NCBI RefSeq assembly: GCF_003116035.1
Contig: NZ_LGQW01000015.1
Location: 641,156-705,155, forward strand
Length of the DNA stretch: 64,000 nucleotides
Reading direction: 5' to 3'
Source of the DNA: Azospirillum sp. TSH64
Lineage (GTDB): Bacteria; Pseudomonadota; Alphaproteobacteria; Azospirillales; Azospirillaceae
Part shown: piece by piece, positions 1 to 8,605 of the stretch
Layout: the number at the start of each line of letters is the position of its first letter
How positions within the stretch are numbered: the stretch's first letter is position 1
Translations under genes and position numbers: made by a program
The notes under the pieces: generated by a model
The model's database searches: none
Seen by the model: the letters and a program-made list of their open reading frames with translations, nothing else
What the model was told of the DNA's origin: nothing

Positions 1-673
1 CAGCACTGATCGCGGTGAAGCGGATGCGGTCGCCAGGGGCCAGCAGGAAGGGCGGTTCCCTCTTGAGATCGAATGTCCGGGCCGGGGTGCGGCCGAGCAG
101 ATGCCAGCCGCTGGGCATGGCGATGGGGGAGATCGCCGCCTGTGCCCCGCCCTGCATGACGCTGCCCGCCGGTGTGACCATGCGCGGGTTCTCGCGCCGG
201 GGCTGGTGCAGCATCTCCGGCAGGCCGCCGAGATAGGCGAAGCCGGGCGAGAAGCCGAGCATATAGACCCGATAGTCGGCGGTGCAGTGCAGCCGCACCA
301 CCTCCTCCGTGCCGAGGCCGCAGCGGCGGGCCACCTCGTCCAGATCCTCGCCATGGGCACCGCCGAAGCAGACCGGCACGATCCAGCGCAGCTGCGGTTC
401 CGCCGCCGCCTGCGTCATCTCTGTCGCCAGCCCGAGCAGGGCTTGGCCCAGCGGTTCCGCCGCCGTCACCGCCGGATCGAACTGCACAAGGATCGAGCGG
501 TATGTCGGCACCGTCTCGACGATGCCCGGCAGCCGGGCGTCGGCGATGCGGCGGTCGAGCCGGTGGACGGCGGCATTCAGATCCGGGGCGATGCCGTCGC
601 CCAGTTCGACGATCAGGGCACTGTCCCCGGCCGCCCGCAGAACGGGGGCCGGGACCGGGGTGGTCACGCTCAT
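1..673 (-). CDS. pxpB: 5-oxoprolinase subunit B (PxpB/KipI family), 3' end cut by window edge
   Basis: The reading frame starts at ATG 671-673 and runs off the left edge, so about 224 N-terminal residues are visible. The stretch GFSPGFAYLGGLP, followed by a PR.ENPRM.TPAGSVM region, is the hallmark of the PxpB/KipI (allophanate hydrolase subunit 1-like) family. In that family PxpB works with PxpC and PxpA in ATP-dependent opening of 5-oxoproline to glutamate. Family length is about 220-250 residues, so little is missing. It is the last visible gene of a minus-strand run that includes a DUF1445 protein, the same company as in Bacillus ycsI-kipI. Whether pxpC and pxpA follow outside the window cannot be seen. 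Confidence 0.85.
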   Translation of the reverse strand, partial: MSVTTPVPAPVLRAAGDSALIVELGDGIAPDLNAAVHRLDRRIADARLPGIVETVPTYRSILVQFDPAVTAAEPLGQALLGLATEMTQAAAEPQLRWIVPVCFGGAHGEDLDEVARRCGLGTEEVVRLHCTADYRVYMLGFSPGFAYLGGLPEMLHQPRRENPRMVTPAGSVMQGGAQAAISPIAMPSGWHLLGRTPARTFDLKREPPFLLAPGDRIRFTAISA

Positions 674-730
674 GGCGGATTCTCGAAAGCTGGTCGAAGG
701 GGAAGGCGACCGCCGGTCAGCGGGCGTTTT

Positions 731-1504
731 TCAGCGGGCGTACTTGTCCAAAATCTGCTGGTAGGCGCCGCTGGCCTTCATCGCCGCGACCCCGGCGTCG
801 AATTCGTCGCGCAGCTTTGCGGTGTCGCGCGCCTTGGTGAAGGCGATGTAGCTGGGGATGTCCTGCACTGCCGGGGTCAGTTCCTTGACCTTGTCCAGGG
901 CGCCGGCCTGCTTCAGGAAATACTGCGCGACATAGCGGTTGCTGGGCATCACCTCGAACCGGCCGGAGACCAGTTTCTTCACGTTGCTGTCGCTGTCGTT
1001 CGACTTCTCCACCGCCGGCAGCACGCCGGTCTTGATGGCGTCGTCGACGATGGAGCCGTAGCTGATCTGGTTGACCACGCCGAACTTGCGGTCGGCCAGC
1101 TTGGACAGGTCGCCGTCGAAGCTGACGGCGCTGTCCTTCGCCACGAACAGCGAGACCACCTGCGGCACCAGCACCTGGGTCGAGTAATTCAGGAACTGCT
1201 CGCGCTCCGGCGTCTTGTAGGCGGTGAAGACGGCGTCCGCCCCGCCGTCGCGCACGGTGTCGAGCGCGCGGGCCCAGGGCATGATCTCCACCGTCACGCT
1301 ATGGCCGGCGGCCTTCATCGCCTCGGTCACGATGTCGTAGGCGATGCCGGCCGGCTTGCCGCCATCGTCATAGATCAGCGGCGGGAAGCTGAGCGCCACC
1401 ATGCGCAGCTGGTCGGCCGAGGCCGGCGCCGCGGCGGCGGTCAGCAGGAGAACGGAGCCCAGAACGCTGGAAGAGAGCAGGCGGACGGAAAACGCGGTCT
1501 GCAT
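731..1504 (-). CDS. Periplasmic solute-binding protein, family 3 (amino-acid type)
   Basis: A 257-residue protein with a Sec signal peptide (basic start, hydrophobic core, cleavage near ASA/DQLRM) followed by a periplasmic binding protein type II fold: PPLIYDDGGKPAGIAYDIV, the FTAYKTPEREQFL region and an NVKKLVSGRFEV segment are typical of the SBP_bac_3 family that feeds amino acids or organic acids to ABC transporters. ATG 1502-1504 is chosen because GGAGG lies 8 nt upstream; an in-frame GTG five codons earlier overlaps that site. No permease or ATPase of its own family is adjacent; it sits between a DUF1445 gene and pxpB, so it may bind 5-oxoproline, glutamate or a precursor (inference). 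Confidence 0.85.
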   Translation of the reverse strand: MQTAFSVRLLSSSVLGSVLLLTAAAAPASADQLRMVALSFPPLIYDDGGKPAGIAYDIVTEAMKAAGHSVTVEIMPWARALDTVRDGGADAVFTAYKTPEREQFLNYSTQVLVPQVVSLFVAKDSAVSFDGDLSKLADRKFGVVNQISYGSIVDDAIKTGVLPAVEKSNDSDSNVKKLVSGRFEVMPSNRYVAQYFLKQAGALDKVKELTPAVQDIPSYIAFTKARDTAKLRDEFDAGVAAMKASGAYQQILDKYAR

Positions 1505-1591
1505 CGGGCAAGCCTCCACCGTGTCCGCAAGGGGGCGGAATGCCCGCGCGGCGGCCGGTATCGCAGGGGATGAAGCGGGGGAGAGGAGCGG

Positions 1592-2380
1592 TCAGAGCAC
1601 CGACAGGTGCGTGTTCAGCAGATCGGTGATCAGCATCGCGCCGGGGCTGTGGGTGATGGCGATGGGCGGGCGGGCGGTGCGGATCGCGACCTGTGGCGTC
1701 ACCCCGCAGGCCCAGAAGACCGGCACCTCGCCGGGCTCGATGGGGACCGCCTCGCCATGTTCCGGGTGGGCGATGTCGCGGATGCCGATGGCGGCCGGGT
1801 CGCCGAAATGCACCGGCGCGCCATGCACCGACGGGAAGCGCGACGTGATCTGGATGGCGCGGATGGCGTCCTTCGGCACCATCGGCCGCATCGACACCAC
1901 CATGTTGCCGCTGAAGCGGCCGGCCGGGGTGCAGGGGATGTTGGTCTCGTACATCGGCACATTGCGGTTCATCGCGATGTGGCGCACCGGCAGCCCGTCG
2001 GCCAGCAGGGCCTCCTCGAAGGAGAAGGAGCAGCCGATCAGGAAGGCGACGAAATCGTCCTGCCACAGGTCGCCGATGTCGGTCGGCTCGGCTGACAGCA
2101 CGCCGTCGCGATAGACGCGGTAGCGCGGCACGTCGGTGCGGATGTCGATGTCATGGCCCAGCGTCGGCAGGCGCGGGTCGCCGACCTCCGACACCGCCAG
2201 CAGCGGACAGGGCCGCGGGTTCGCCTGGCAGAAGCGCAGGAAGTCGCCGGCCCAGTCGGCCGGCAGGATGGCGAGGTTGGCCTGGACATGGCCGGGGGCG
2301 AGGCCGGCGGTCTGGCCGCTGTTGGCGCCGCTGCGGATGCGCAGGCGTTCGGCGGCGGCGGTGAGCGGAGTGGTCGTCAT
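1592..2380 (-). CDS. DUF1445 / YcsI-family putative hydro-lyase
   Basis: The 262-residue product matches the DUF1445 (UPF0317, YcsI) family over its whole length: an early [23 protein letters not shown] segment, then [37 protein letters not shown] and a late [10 protein letters not shown]. Family members are called putative hydro-lyases and are related to the N-terminal part of eukaryotic D-glutamate cyclase, which makes 5-oxo-D-proline. In Bacillus a homologue lies in the ycsFGI-kipIAR operon. Here it precedes a solute receptor and pxpB on the same strand, so a role in D-glutamate/5-oxoproline turnover is a reasonable inference, not shown. The start at 2378-2380 follows a palindromic repeat element; longer in-frame extension into that repeat is not credible. 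Confidence 0.87.
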   Translation of the reverse strand: MTTTPLTAAAERLRIRSGANSGQTAGLAPGHVQANLAILPADWAGDFLRFCQANPRPCPLLAVSEVGDPRLPTLGHDIDIRTDVPRYRVYRDGVLSAEPTDIGDLWQDDFVAFLIGCSFSFEEALLADGLPVRHIAMNRNVPMYETNIPCTPAGRFSGNMVVSMRPMVPKDAIRAIQITSRFPSVHGAPVHFGDPAAIGIRDIAHPEHGEAVPIEPGEVPVFWACGVTPQVAIRTARPPIAITHSPGAMLITDLLNTHLSVL

Positions 2381-2406
2381 GGGGATGGTCCGGGGTTTTG
2401 GTTGTT

Positions 2407-2513
2407 CCCTCTCCCCCCCGGGGAGAGGGTCAGGGTGAGGGGGATGCATTGCGAGGCTCACTTCGGCTCCGCCGAACCCCCTCATCCCAACCTTCTCCCC
2501 AGGGGGGAGAAGG
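2407..2513. repeat. Paired palindromic repeat (REP/BIME-like), copy 1
   Basis: Two copies of a palindrome, CCCTCTCCCC facing GGGGAGAGGG, lie head to head about 50 bp apart; the first is followed by CAGGGTGAGGGGG and the second is preceded by the complement of that tail. The second copy is degenerate (CTTCTCCCC/GGGGAGAAG). The same paired design recurs at 5977, 40745 and 43220. It lies between the livF-like stop and the DUF1445 start inside one minus-strand transcription unit. Confidence 0.85.
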
Positions 2514-2543
2514 AGCAGAGGTCCGGCAATGGACTAGGCTCTC

Positions 2544-3317
2544 TTACATGCCCAGATACGCCTGCCGCACCTCGTCGTTGCCGAGCAGGTCCTGGCCGCT
2601 GCCTTCCATCACGACGCGGCCGGTCTGGATGACATAGCCACGGTCGGCGATCTCCAGCGCGCGGTGGACGTTCTGTTCGACCAGCAGCACGGTGATGCCA
2701 CGCTGGCGGATCAGCTGGATGGTCTCGAAGATGCGGGTCACCAGCTTGGGCGCGACGCCCCAGGAGGGTTCGTCGAGCATCAGCAGGTCGGGCTGGCTCA
2801 TCAGGCCGCGGCACATCGCCAGCATCTGCTGTTCGCCGCCCGACAGGGTGCCGGCCTGCTGGCGGCGGCGTTCGCCGAGCACGGTGAAGGTGTCGTAGGC
2901 GAATTGGAGCGTTTGCTCGCGTTTGGCCGCATCGTCGGTGGTGAAGCCGCCCAGCATCAGGTTCTGTTCCACCGTCAGGCGCGGGAACAGGCGGCGGCCT
3001 TCCGGCACCAGCACCAGCCCGCGCTTCACCCGCTCGTGGGCGGGGACGGACGAGATGTCCTGGCCCTTCAGCAGGATCGAGCCGCCGTCGAGCGCGTTCA
3101 GCCCGGCGACGGCACGCAGCGTGGTCGACTTGCCGTTGCCGTTGCCGCCGACGAGTGCCACGATCTCGCCCCGGTTCAGGGTCAGGCTGATGTCGCGGAT
3201 GGCGGGGACGCGGCGGTAGCTGGACTGGATGTTGCGGACCTGCAGCATCGCCTCGCCTGCGGGTGCGACAGAGACGGCGACGGGGCGGACCGGTTGGGAC
3301 AGCGTCGGTTGCAGCAT
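2544..3317 (-). CDS. Branched-chain-type ABC transporter ATP-binding protein (LivF-like)
   Basis: The 257-residue protein carries Walker A GGNGNGKST, the LSGGEQQMLAM signature, Walker B LLMLDEPSWGVAP and the HRALEIADRGYVIQTGR segment typical of LivF, the second ATPase of hydrophobic amino acid/amide ABC importers. The start ATG 3315-3317 is preferred because GGGGGA sits 8 nt upstream and the codon lies just after the upstream stop; an internal ATG at 3246-3248 would give the usual 234-residue LivF and cannot be excluded. It is the last gene of the receptor-permease-permease-ATPase-ATPase set. Confidence 0.92.
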   Translation of the reverse strand: MLQPTLSQPVRPVAVSVAPAGEAMLQVRNIQSSYRRVPAIRDISLTLNRGEIVALVGGNGNGKSTTLRAVAGLNALDGGSILLKGQDISSVPAHERVKRGLVLVPEGRRLFPRLTVEQNLMLGGFTTDDAAKREQTLQFAYDTFTVLGERRRQQAGTLSGGEQQMLAMCRGLMSQPDLLMLDEPSWGVAPKLVTRIFETIQLIRQRGITVLLVEQNVHRALEIADRGYVIQTGRVVMEGSGQDLLGNDEVRQAYLGM

Positions 3318-3321
3318 CGTC

Positions 3322-4041
3322 TCATTCCCCCAGATAGGCAGCGATGACCGCCGGGTTCTCGGCGATCTCGGCCGGCGTGCCGTCGGCGATCTTGGCACCG
3401 TAATCGAGAACGAGCATCCGGTGGGCGATGGGCATGATGCCCTCCATCACATGTTCGACGATGATGCTGGCGATGCCGCGCTGGTGGATGCGGTGGACCA
3501 GGGCAGAGGCCTCGCGGACCTCGGTCGGGTTGAGGCCGGCCATCACCTCGTCCAGCAGGATCAGCTTCGGTTCGGTGGCGAGCGCACGGGCGACCTCCAG
3601 CCGCTTCTGTTCCGACACCGTCAGGTCCGACGCCGGGGTGTCCGCCCGGTGCGACAGGCCGACGAAGGCCAGCTCGTCCTCCGCCCGCTCGCGCGCCTCG
3701 GACACCCGCTTGTTGCGCAGCATGGCGCCGACCATGACATTTTCCAGCGCCGTCATCGACTGGAAGACGCGGACGATCTGGAAGGTGCGGGCGATGCCGA
3801 GTGCTGCCGCCGATTCCGGTGTCGAGCCGGTGATGTCGTGGCCTTCGAAGGCGATGCGGCCGGTGGTCGGGGTGTGGAAGCCGGCGAGGCAGTTGAACAG
3901 GGTGGTCTTGCCGGCGCCGTTCGGACCTATCAGCCCGATGATCTCGCCATGATGGACGACGAAGCTGATGTCGCGGTTGGCGACCAGACCGTCGAAGGCC
4001 TTGCCCAGACCGTCCACGGCAAGCAGGGGGGCGGTGTTCAC
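3322..4041 (-). CDS. Branched-chain-type ABC transporter ATP-binding protein (LivG-like)
   Basis: A 239-residue ATPase with Walker [10 protein letters not shown], signature [16 protein letters not shown] (variant of LSGGQ, usual in LivG), Walker [16 protein letters not shown] and the C-terminal [17 protein letters not shown] tail found in LivG proteins. It energises import across the inner membrane together with the LivF-like partner. Its start overlaps the stop of the permease gene by 4 nt (ATGA), showing translational coupling. The DEVMAGLNP form in Walker B is common in this family and differs from the DEP of most ABC proteins. Confidence 0.93.
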   Translation of the reverse strand: MNTAPLLAVDGLGKAFDGLVANRDISFVVHHGEIIGLIGPNGAGKTTLFNCLAGFHTPTTGRIAFEGHDITGSTPESAAALGIARTFQIVRVFQSMTALENVMVGAMLRNKRVSEARERAEDELAFVGLSHRADTPASDLTVSEQKRLEVARALATEPKLILLDEVMAGLNPTEVREASALVHRIHQRGIASIIVEHVMEGIMPIAHRMLVLDYGAKIADGTPAEIAENPAVIAAYLGE

Positions 4042-5054
4042 GGGCGGATCTCCTTGGCGCTGGTTTCGACCTCGGCCGGCTTTGCTCCCGGCAGGTGGCG
4101 CCGCAGGTCGCCCAGAAGCCCCAGCACGCCGGACGGGCTGAACACGGCGACCAGGATGATCATGGCGGCGTAGATGATCATGTCGGTGCCGGAACCGGTG
4201 CTGCCGAACAGGGTGCGGCTGTATTCCTCGATGGTGATCAGGATGACCGCACCCAGCACCGGGCCGGTCAGCCGGCCCACCCCGCCCAGGATGGCGATCA
4301 GCGCAATCTTGATCGAGATCGTCCCGGCGAATACCGAGCCCGGATCGATGAACATCTCCTTCTGGGCGTAGAAGCTACCGCCCATCGCGGTCAGGAAGGC
4401 CGACACCGTCAGCGCGATCAGCTTGTAGCGGGTCAGGCTGACGCCAAGCGCGCGGGCCGCTTCCGGCTCGTCCTTGATGGCGCGGAAATAATAGCCGATG
4501 TGGCTGCGCTCGATGGCCCAGGACACCAGCACCGTCAGCACCAGCAGGCCGAGGATGACGTAGTAGTAGGGCAGCTTCGACAGGAAGATCAGCACGCCCC
4601 AGCCGCTCTGGTCCATCGGCAGGTAGAGGCCGACGGCCCCTTCGAGGGCGTCGCTGTTGGTGACCAGGATCTGCATGATCTCCGCCACCGCGATGGTCGC
4701 CATGGCGAAATAATGCCCCTTCAGCCGGAAGCAGGGCCAGCCCATGGCGAGCGCGAAGGCCGCCGCCACCAGCCCGCCGGCGAGCGCGCCGATCCAGGGC
4801 GTCAGCCCCAGCGTCAGCAGCAGCATGGTCGAGGTGTAGGCGCCGATGCCGTAGAACACCGCATGGCCGAGCGAGACCTGTCCGGCATAGCCGCCGACGA
4901 TGTTCCAGGCGACGCCCATCTGGGCGCCCATCAGGATCAGGATCAGGAAGTTCTGCTGCGACGGCTCGGTGACCGCCAGCGGCAGGACGGCGGCGAGCGC
5001 CAGCAGGGCGGCGGTGCCGGCCATCTTACGGGAAACATTGGTTCCGGTCGTCAT
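4038..5054 (-). CDS. Branched-chain-type ABC transporter permease (LivM-like)
   Basis: The 338-residue protein is strongly hydrophobic with roughly nine predicted membrane segments and the family landmarks GGYAGQVSLGHAVFYGIGAY near the N-terminus, the EAA-type loop SHIGYYFRAIKDEPEAARALGV in the middle, and GGVGRLTGPVLGAVIL near the C-terminus. These identify the BPD_transp_2 (LivM) permease. Start and stop overlap neighbours (TGATG with livH-like, ATGA with livG-like), so the set is one operon. The C-terminal tail of about 25 residues is cytoplasmic and charged. Confidence 0.93.
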   Translation of the reverse strand: MTTGTNVSRKMAGTAALLALAAVLPLAVTEPSQQNFLILILMGAQMGVAWNIVGGYAGQVSLGHAVFYGIGAYTSTMLLLTLGLTPWIGALAGGLVAAAFALAMGWPCFRLKGHYFAMATIAVAEIMQILVTNSDALEGAVGLYLPMDQSGWGVLIFLSKLPYYYVILGLLVLTVLVSWAIERSHIGYYFRAIKDEPEAARALGVSLTRYKLIALTVSAFLTAMGGSFYAQKEMFIDPGSVFAGTISIKIALIAILGGVGRLTGPVLGAVILITIEEYSRTLFGSTGSGTDMIIYAAMIILVAVFSPSGVLGLLGDLRRHLPGAKPAEVETSAKEIRP

Positions 5055-5920
5055 CAGGCTTTCCCCAGCAGGCCGCGCGGACGCACCAGCAGCACGATCA
5101 GCAGCAGCGACAGCACGATGGCGGTCTTGTATTCCGGGCCGACCAGGAAGCCGCCCAGCACCTCGATCAGCCCGACGATGATGCCGGCCAGGAAGGCGCC
5201 GGTGACGCTGCCGAAGCCGCCCAGCACGACCACCACGAAGGCGATCAGGATGAAGTTCGACCCCACCTCCGGGAAGATTGGGAAGAAGGTGGCGATCAGC
5301 CCGCCGGCCAGACCGGCGCAGGCCGCGCCGATGCCCCAGGCGAGCGCGAACATCTTCTGGCCGTCGATGCCCATCAGGGTGGCCGCCTCACGGTCGATGG
5401 CGGTGGCCTCCAGCGCGGTGCCGAGGCGGGTGCGGTGCAGGAACATCCACAAGGCACCGGTGACGCCGACGGCCCCGAGCGCGGCGACGAACTGGGGCAG
5501 GCCGAACTGCACCGGACCGAAGGCGACGTTGCCGCTGACGAGGCTGTGCGGGATCAGCCGGTGGTCCGGCTTCCAGAAGAACTGCGCCAGACCGCGCAGC
5601 AGGATCATCAAGCCGAAGGTCGCGAAGATCTGCGACAGCATCGGCGCCTTCAGGATGCGGCGGATCACCGTCTGGTAGACGATGACGCCGACCGCGAACA
5701 GCAGCAGCGCCGTCAGGGGAAGCGCCACGATGGGGTCGATGGCGAAGAGGGCGAAGGCCCAGAAGCTGGCATACATGCCCAGCATCAGGAATTCGCCATG
5801 GGCGAAATTGACGATGTCCATCACGCCGAAGATCAGCGTCAGACCGACCGCGACCAGGGCATAGATCAGCCCGATCAGCAGGCCCGAGACGAGCACTTGG
5901 AAGAGAATGTCTGCGGTCAT
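5054..5920 (-). CDS. Branched-chain-type ABC transporter permease (LivH-like)
   Basis: A 288-residue integral membrane protein with the LivH landmarks LIYALVAVGLTLIFGVMDIVNFAHGEFLMLG near the N-terminus, GTALEATAIDREAATLMGID in the central cytoplasmic loop and VLGGFGSVTGAFLAGIIVGL near the C-terminus. With the LivM-like protein it forms the membrane channel. ATG 5918-5920 is chosen since upstream in-frame sequence is palindromic repeat. It follows the receptor gene by about 215 bp, most of which is a paired REP-like element. Confidence 0.93.
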   Translation of the reverse strand: MTADILFQVLVSGLLIGLIYALVAVGLTLIFGVMDIVNFAHGEFLMLGMYASFWAFALFAIDPIVALPLTALLLFAVGVIVYQTVIRRILKAPMLSQIFATFGLMILLRGLAQFFWKPDHRLIPHSLVSGNVAFGPVQFGLPQFVAALGAVGVTGALWMFLHRTRLGTALEATAIDREAATLMGIDGQKMFALAWGIGAACAGLAGGLIATFFPIFPEVGSNFILIAFVVVVLGGFGSVTGAFLAGIIVGLIEVLGGFLVGPEYKTAIVLSLLLIVLLVRPRGLLGKA

Positions 5921-5976
5921 TGCAGCACCCTTTTTGCGGTCAGGGTGGGCCGGAAGAGATTTGACAAGCGGCATAT

Positions 5977-6090
5977 CCCCCTCTCCCCCCGGGGAGAGGG
6001 CCGGGGTGAGGGGGACGCGCGGCGTGGCGATCCCGAAGGTCCCGCCATGCATCCCCCTCACCCTAACCCTCTCCCCGGGGGGGAGAGGGG
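5977..6090. repeat. Paired palindromic repeat (REP/BIME-like), copy 2
   Basis: Two inverted units: CCCTCTCCCC...GGGGAGAGGG followed by CGGGGTGAGGGGG, then a spacer ending in ATGCAT, then the complementary unit CCCCCTCACCCTAACCCTCTCCCC with its partner arm. It sits between the receptor gene stop (6135) and the permease start (5920) within the operon, where it could protect the 3' end of receptor mRNA, as described for REP sequences after malE in enterobacteria. Confidence 0.87.
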
Positions 6091-6134
6091 ATTGCGGGCG
6101 CGCTGATCAAAGCCCCAATTGAAAGAATGCAGCC

Positions 6135-7475
6135 TCAGCGGCCGTCCCAGGCGGGCATCGGGTAGACGACCGGCTTGGTCGCCACGTCGAACGGCCACAC
6201 CGTTACATACTGGCCGCCCTGGACCTGGACGATGATGCCAGTGCCCAACTCGTTCTGGCCGCTGGCGTCGAACTTGACGCCCTTCCACGGCATGATCAGG
6301 CCGCTGGCCGGGATGTCGGTCTTCTGGAGCGCCTCGCGGATCGCGTCGGGCTTGGTCGAGCCGGCACGGTCCAGCGCGTCGGCCAGCACGGCGATGCCGG
6401 TGAAGGCGCGGGCCGAGTTGCCGTTGAAGTTCACGCCCGACCGCTTCTGCATCAGCTCGTTGACCTGTTTGATCAGCGGGTTGCGCTCGGCCTGATCGAG
6501 CGCCCAGACCTCGCGGCTGATGACGAACTCGCCATCCTTGCCCATGGTCTTCAGGAACTCGCTGTCGTTGAAGCCGGCATCGTTGGCCAGCAGCATCTTC
6601 GGCAGGAAGCCCAGCTCCTTGTAGGTCTTCATCGACAGGATGGCGTCGCCGAGATAGCTGGACTGCATGATGACCGCCGGGGCGGCGGCCTTGATGCGCT
6701 GCACCTCCGACGTCATCTGCGTCGTCTTCGCCGGATAGAGGATCTTCTCGGCGATGGTGAACTTCTGCTCCTCCGACAGCTTCACCTGAAGCTTGGTCGT
6801 CTCGTTGCCCCACAGCGTGTTCTCATTGAACAGCGCGACGCTGCGCAGCGTGTCGCCGGTCTTCTTCTCCATGTCGCCGAGGAAGGTGAAGAAGTTGCCG
6901 ACGAACAGGTCGTCATGCGGCGTGGTGCGGAAGAACCATTTGAACTTGCGCTGGGTCAGCGAGGCCGAGGAGGATTCGCCGTTCAGGAAGGGCACGCCAT
7001 AGCGTTCGGCGACCTGGCTGGCGGTGGCGGTGACGTTGGAGAAATAGGCGCCGGTCAGCGCCACGACCTTCTCGCTGGTGATCAGCCGCTCGGCCTCGGT
7101 GGCGCCGACCTGCGGGTTGCCCTGGTGGTCGCCGAAGATCAGCTTGATCTTCGCACCCTTCAGGTTCGGCAGGCCAATGCCGGCGACCAGACCCGGCGGG
7201 GCCGGGATTTCCTTGTTGACGATGGCCGCGGCCAGTTCGGCGGCGGCCTTCAGCTCGACGCCGGTGGAGGCGGCGGCACCGGTCAGCGGATAGATCACGC
7301 CGATGCGGATCTCGTCCTCGGCATGGGCCGGAGCGATGTCGAGGCCGATGCCGGTCAGCGCGGTCGTGGTCAGCAGGGCCGCCGCGGCAAGCAGGCGCTT
7401 GATCGTCTGGCGGCGGCTGGGGAGGCTGCCTTTGGGCAGGCGGGTGGGTTCGGTGATCGCTGGCGCGAACCGCAT
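6135..7475 (-). CDS. Branched-chain-type ABC transporter substrate-binding protein (LivK-like)
   Basis: The 446-residue product has an unusually long N-region before the hydrophobic signal core (residues about 32-50, ending in APAHAEDE) and then a type I periplasmic binding fold: IRIGVIYPLTGAAASTGVE, GDHQGNPQVGATEAERLI, VVALTGAYFSNVTATASQVAERYGVPFLNG. This is the Peripla_BP_6 family feeding Liv-type importers. GAGGAG lies 8 nt before ATG 7473-7475. The substrate is not evident; the operon context with DUF1445 and PxpB argues for 5-oxoproline, glutamate or an amide rather than leucine. It is the first gene of the operon, downstream of the LysR gene. Confidence 0.92.
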   Translation of the reverse strand: MRFAPAITEPTRLPKGSLPSRRQTIKRLLAAAALLTTTALTGIGLDIAPAHAEDEIRIGVIYPLTGAAASTGVELKAAAELAAAIVNKEIPAPPGLVAGIGLPNLKGAKIKLIFGDHQGNPQVGATEAERLITSEKVVALTGAYFSNVTATASQVAERYGVPFLNGESSSASLTQRKFKWFFRTTPHDDLFVGNFFTFLGDMEKKTGDTLRSVALFNENTLWGNETTKLQVKLSEEQKFTIAEKILYPAKTTQMTSEVQRIKAAAPAVIMQSSYLGDAILSMKTYKELGFLPKMLLANDAGFNDSEFLKTMGKDGEFVISREVWALDQAERNPLIKQVNELMQKRSGVNFNGNSARAFTGIAVLADALDRAGSTKPDAIREALQKTDIPASGLIMPWKGVKFDASGQNELGTGIIVQVQGGQYVTVWPFDVATKPVVYPMPAWDGR

Positions 7476-7623
7476 CGTGAAATCTCCTCTGTTCGGTGCC
7501 TTGGTGGCTTGCGGCGCCTGCCTTTGCGGCTGGTCGTTTGCGCCTTCTGAACAGGATGATGCCACGAACAGTCTTGGGTCCGTCCAATCGTAAGTTTTGA
7601 TCTGGATTGATAAGCGGAGACGA

Positions 7624-8550
7624 TCAATCGTCTGCTGATATGCGGGGCGCCTCGTTGCCGGTGGCCGCCTCGTATTCGGCAGCCACCGCGGCGGCCAGAT
7701 CCGCGACCACCGACGCCATGTGGTTCTCCGCCGTGGCGGAATGGGCGGCGCAGAAGGTCATTCCGGGCAAGGGCGCCTGCGAGCGGATCAGGCGCAACCG
7801 GCCTTCCGCCAGTTCCCGCTGGACGATCACCGTCGGGATGACGCTGACGCCCACCGCGTCCACCGCCATGCGGACGACGCTGGCGAGCGAGCTGTTGCCG
7901 AACATCCGCACCTGCAATCCGACGGAGGAGAACATCTCGCGGATCACGCCATAGGGCTGGGTGGTGCGGGAAAATGTGATGATCGGCCAGGCCGCCAGAT
8001 CGCGCAGCGACACCGGCTCCTCCGGCAGGGGCAGGGACGGGCTGACCACCCAGCCCAGCGGATAACTGCCGACCGGGACCGACCGGAACCGCACGTCGGT
8101 GTAGGAGGCGAGCATCACCGCCACGTCCAGCTCGTGCCGGGCGAGCGCATCGCGCATGCTGGGCGAGGTTTCGACCTCGATCTCCAGCGACACCGCAGGG
8201 TAGAGGGCGTTCAACCGTTCGATCAGCTGGCTGAGCCAGGTGTGGACCACCGTCTCCGCCACGCCCAGCCGGATGACGCCGCGGATGGCGCTGCGGTCGG
8301 CCACCGCGGTCAGCAGCTCCGATTTGAGCGCCATCATCTTCTCGGCATAGGTCAACAGCACCATCGCCTGCGGCGTCGGCGCCACCCGCCGGCCGACGCG
8401 GTCGAACAGGACGACGCCCAACTCGTCCTGCAGCTGGGCGATGCGGGCGGAGATGGCGGGCTGTGTGGTGTTCAGCCGCTCCGCCGCCCGGCGGAACCCG
8501 CCGAGCCGCATCGTCCAGATGAAGATCTCCAGCGACTTCAGGTCCAGCAT
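7624..8550 (-). CDS. LysR-family transcriptional regulator
   Basis: A 308-residue LysR protein: winged helix-turn-helix in residues about 1-60 (SLEIFIWTMRLGGFRRAAERLNTTQPAISARIAQLQDELG), then a linker helix and an effector-binding domain with the periplasmic-binding-like fold (IRGVIRLGVAETVVHTWLSQL). It is transcribed in the same direction as, and about 150 bp upstream of, the Liv-type operon, so it likely controls uptake and use of that substrate. No divergent target gene lies on the other side, where the partition genes begin. Confidence 0.92.
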   Translation of the reverse strand: MLDLKSLEIFIWTMRLGGFRRAAERLNTTQPAISARIAQLQDELGVVLFDRVGRRVAPTPQAMVLLTYAEKMMALKSELLTAVADRSAIRGVIRLGVAETVVHTWLSQLIERLNALYPAVSLEIEVETSPSMRDALARHELDVAVMLASYTDVRFRSVPVGSYPLGWVVSPSLPLPEEPVSLRDLAAWPIITFSRTTQPYGVIREMFSSVGLQVRMFGNSSLASVVRMAVDAVGVSVIPTVIVQRELAEGRLRLIRSQAPLPGMTFCAAHSATAENHMASVVADLAAAVAAEYEAATGNEAPRISADD

Positions 8551-8605
8551 GCCTCACCCATCCCCGTCCCGGATCATCGCACGCCTTACAATCGCCGCAG
8601 CCCTG

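Noticed and set aside
101..1573. 490-residue open frame on the plus strand across the receptor and PxpB genes
   Set aside because: Translation is Arg/His/Gly-rich with no recognisable motif and lies opposite two genes with clear family signatures; a high-GC shadow.
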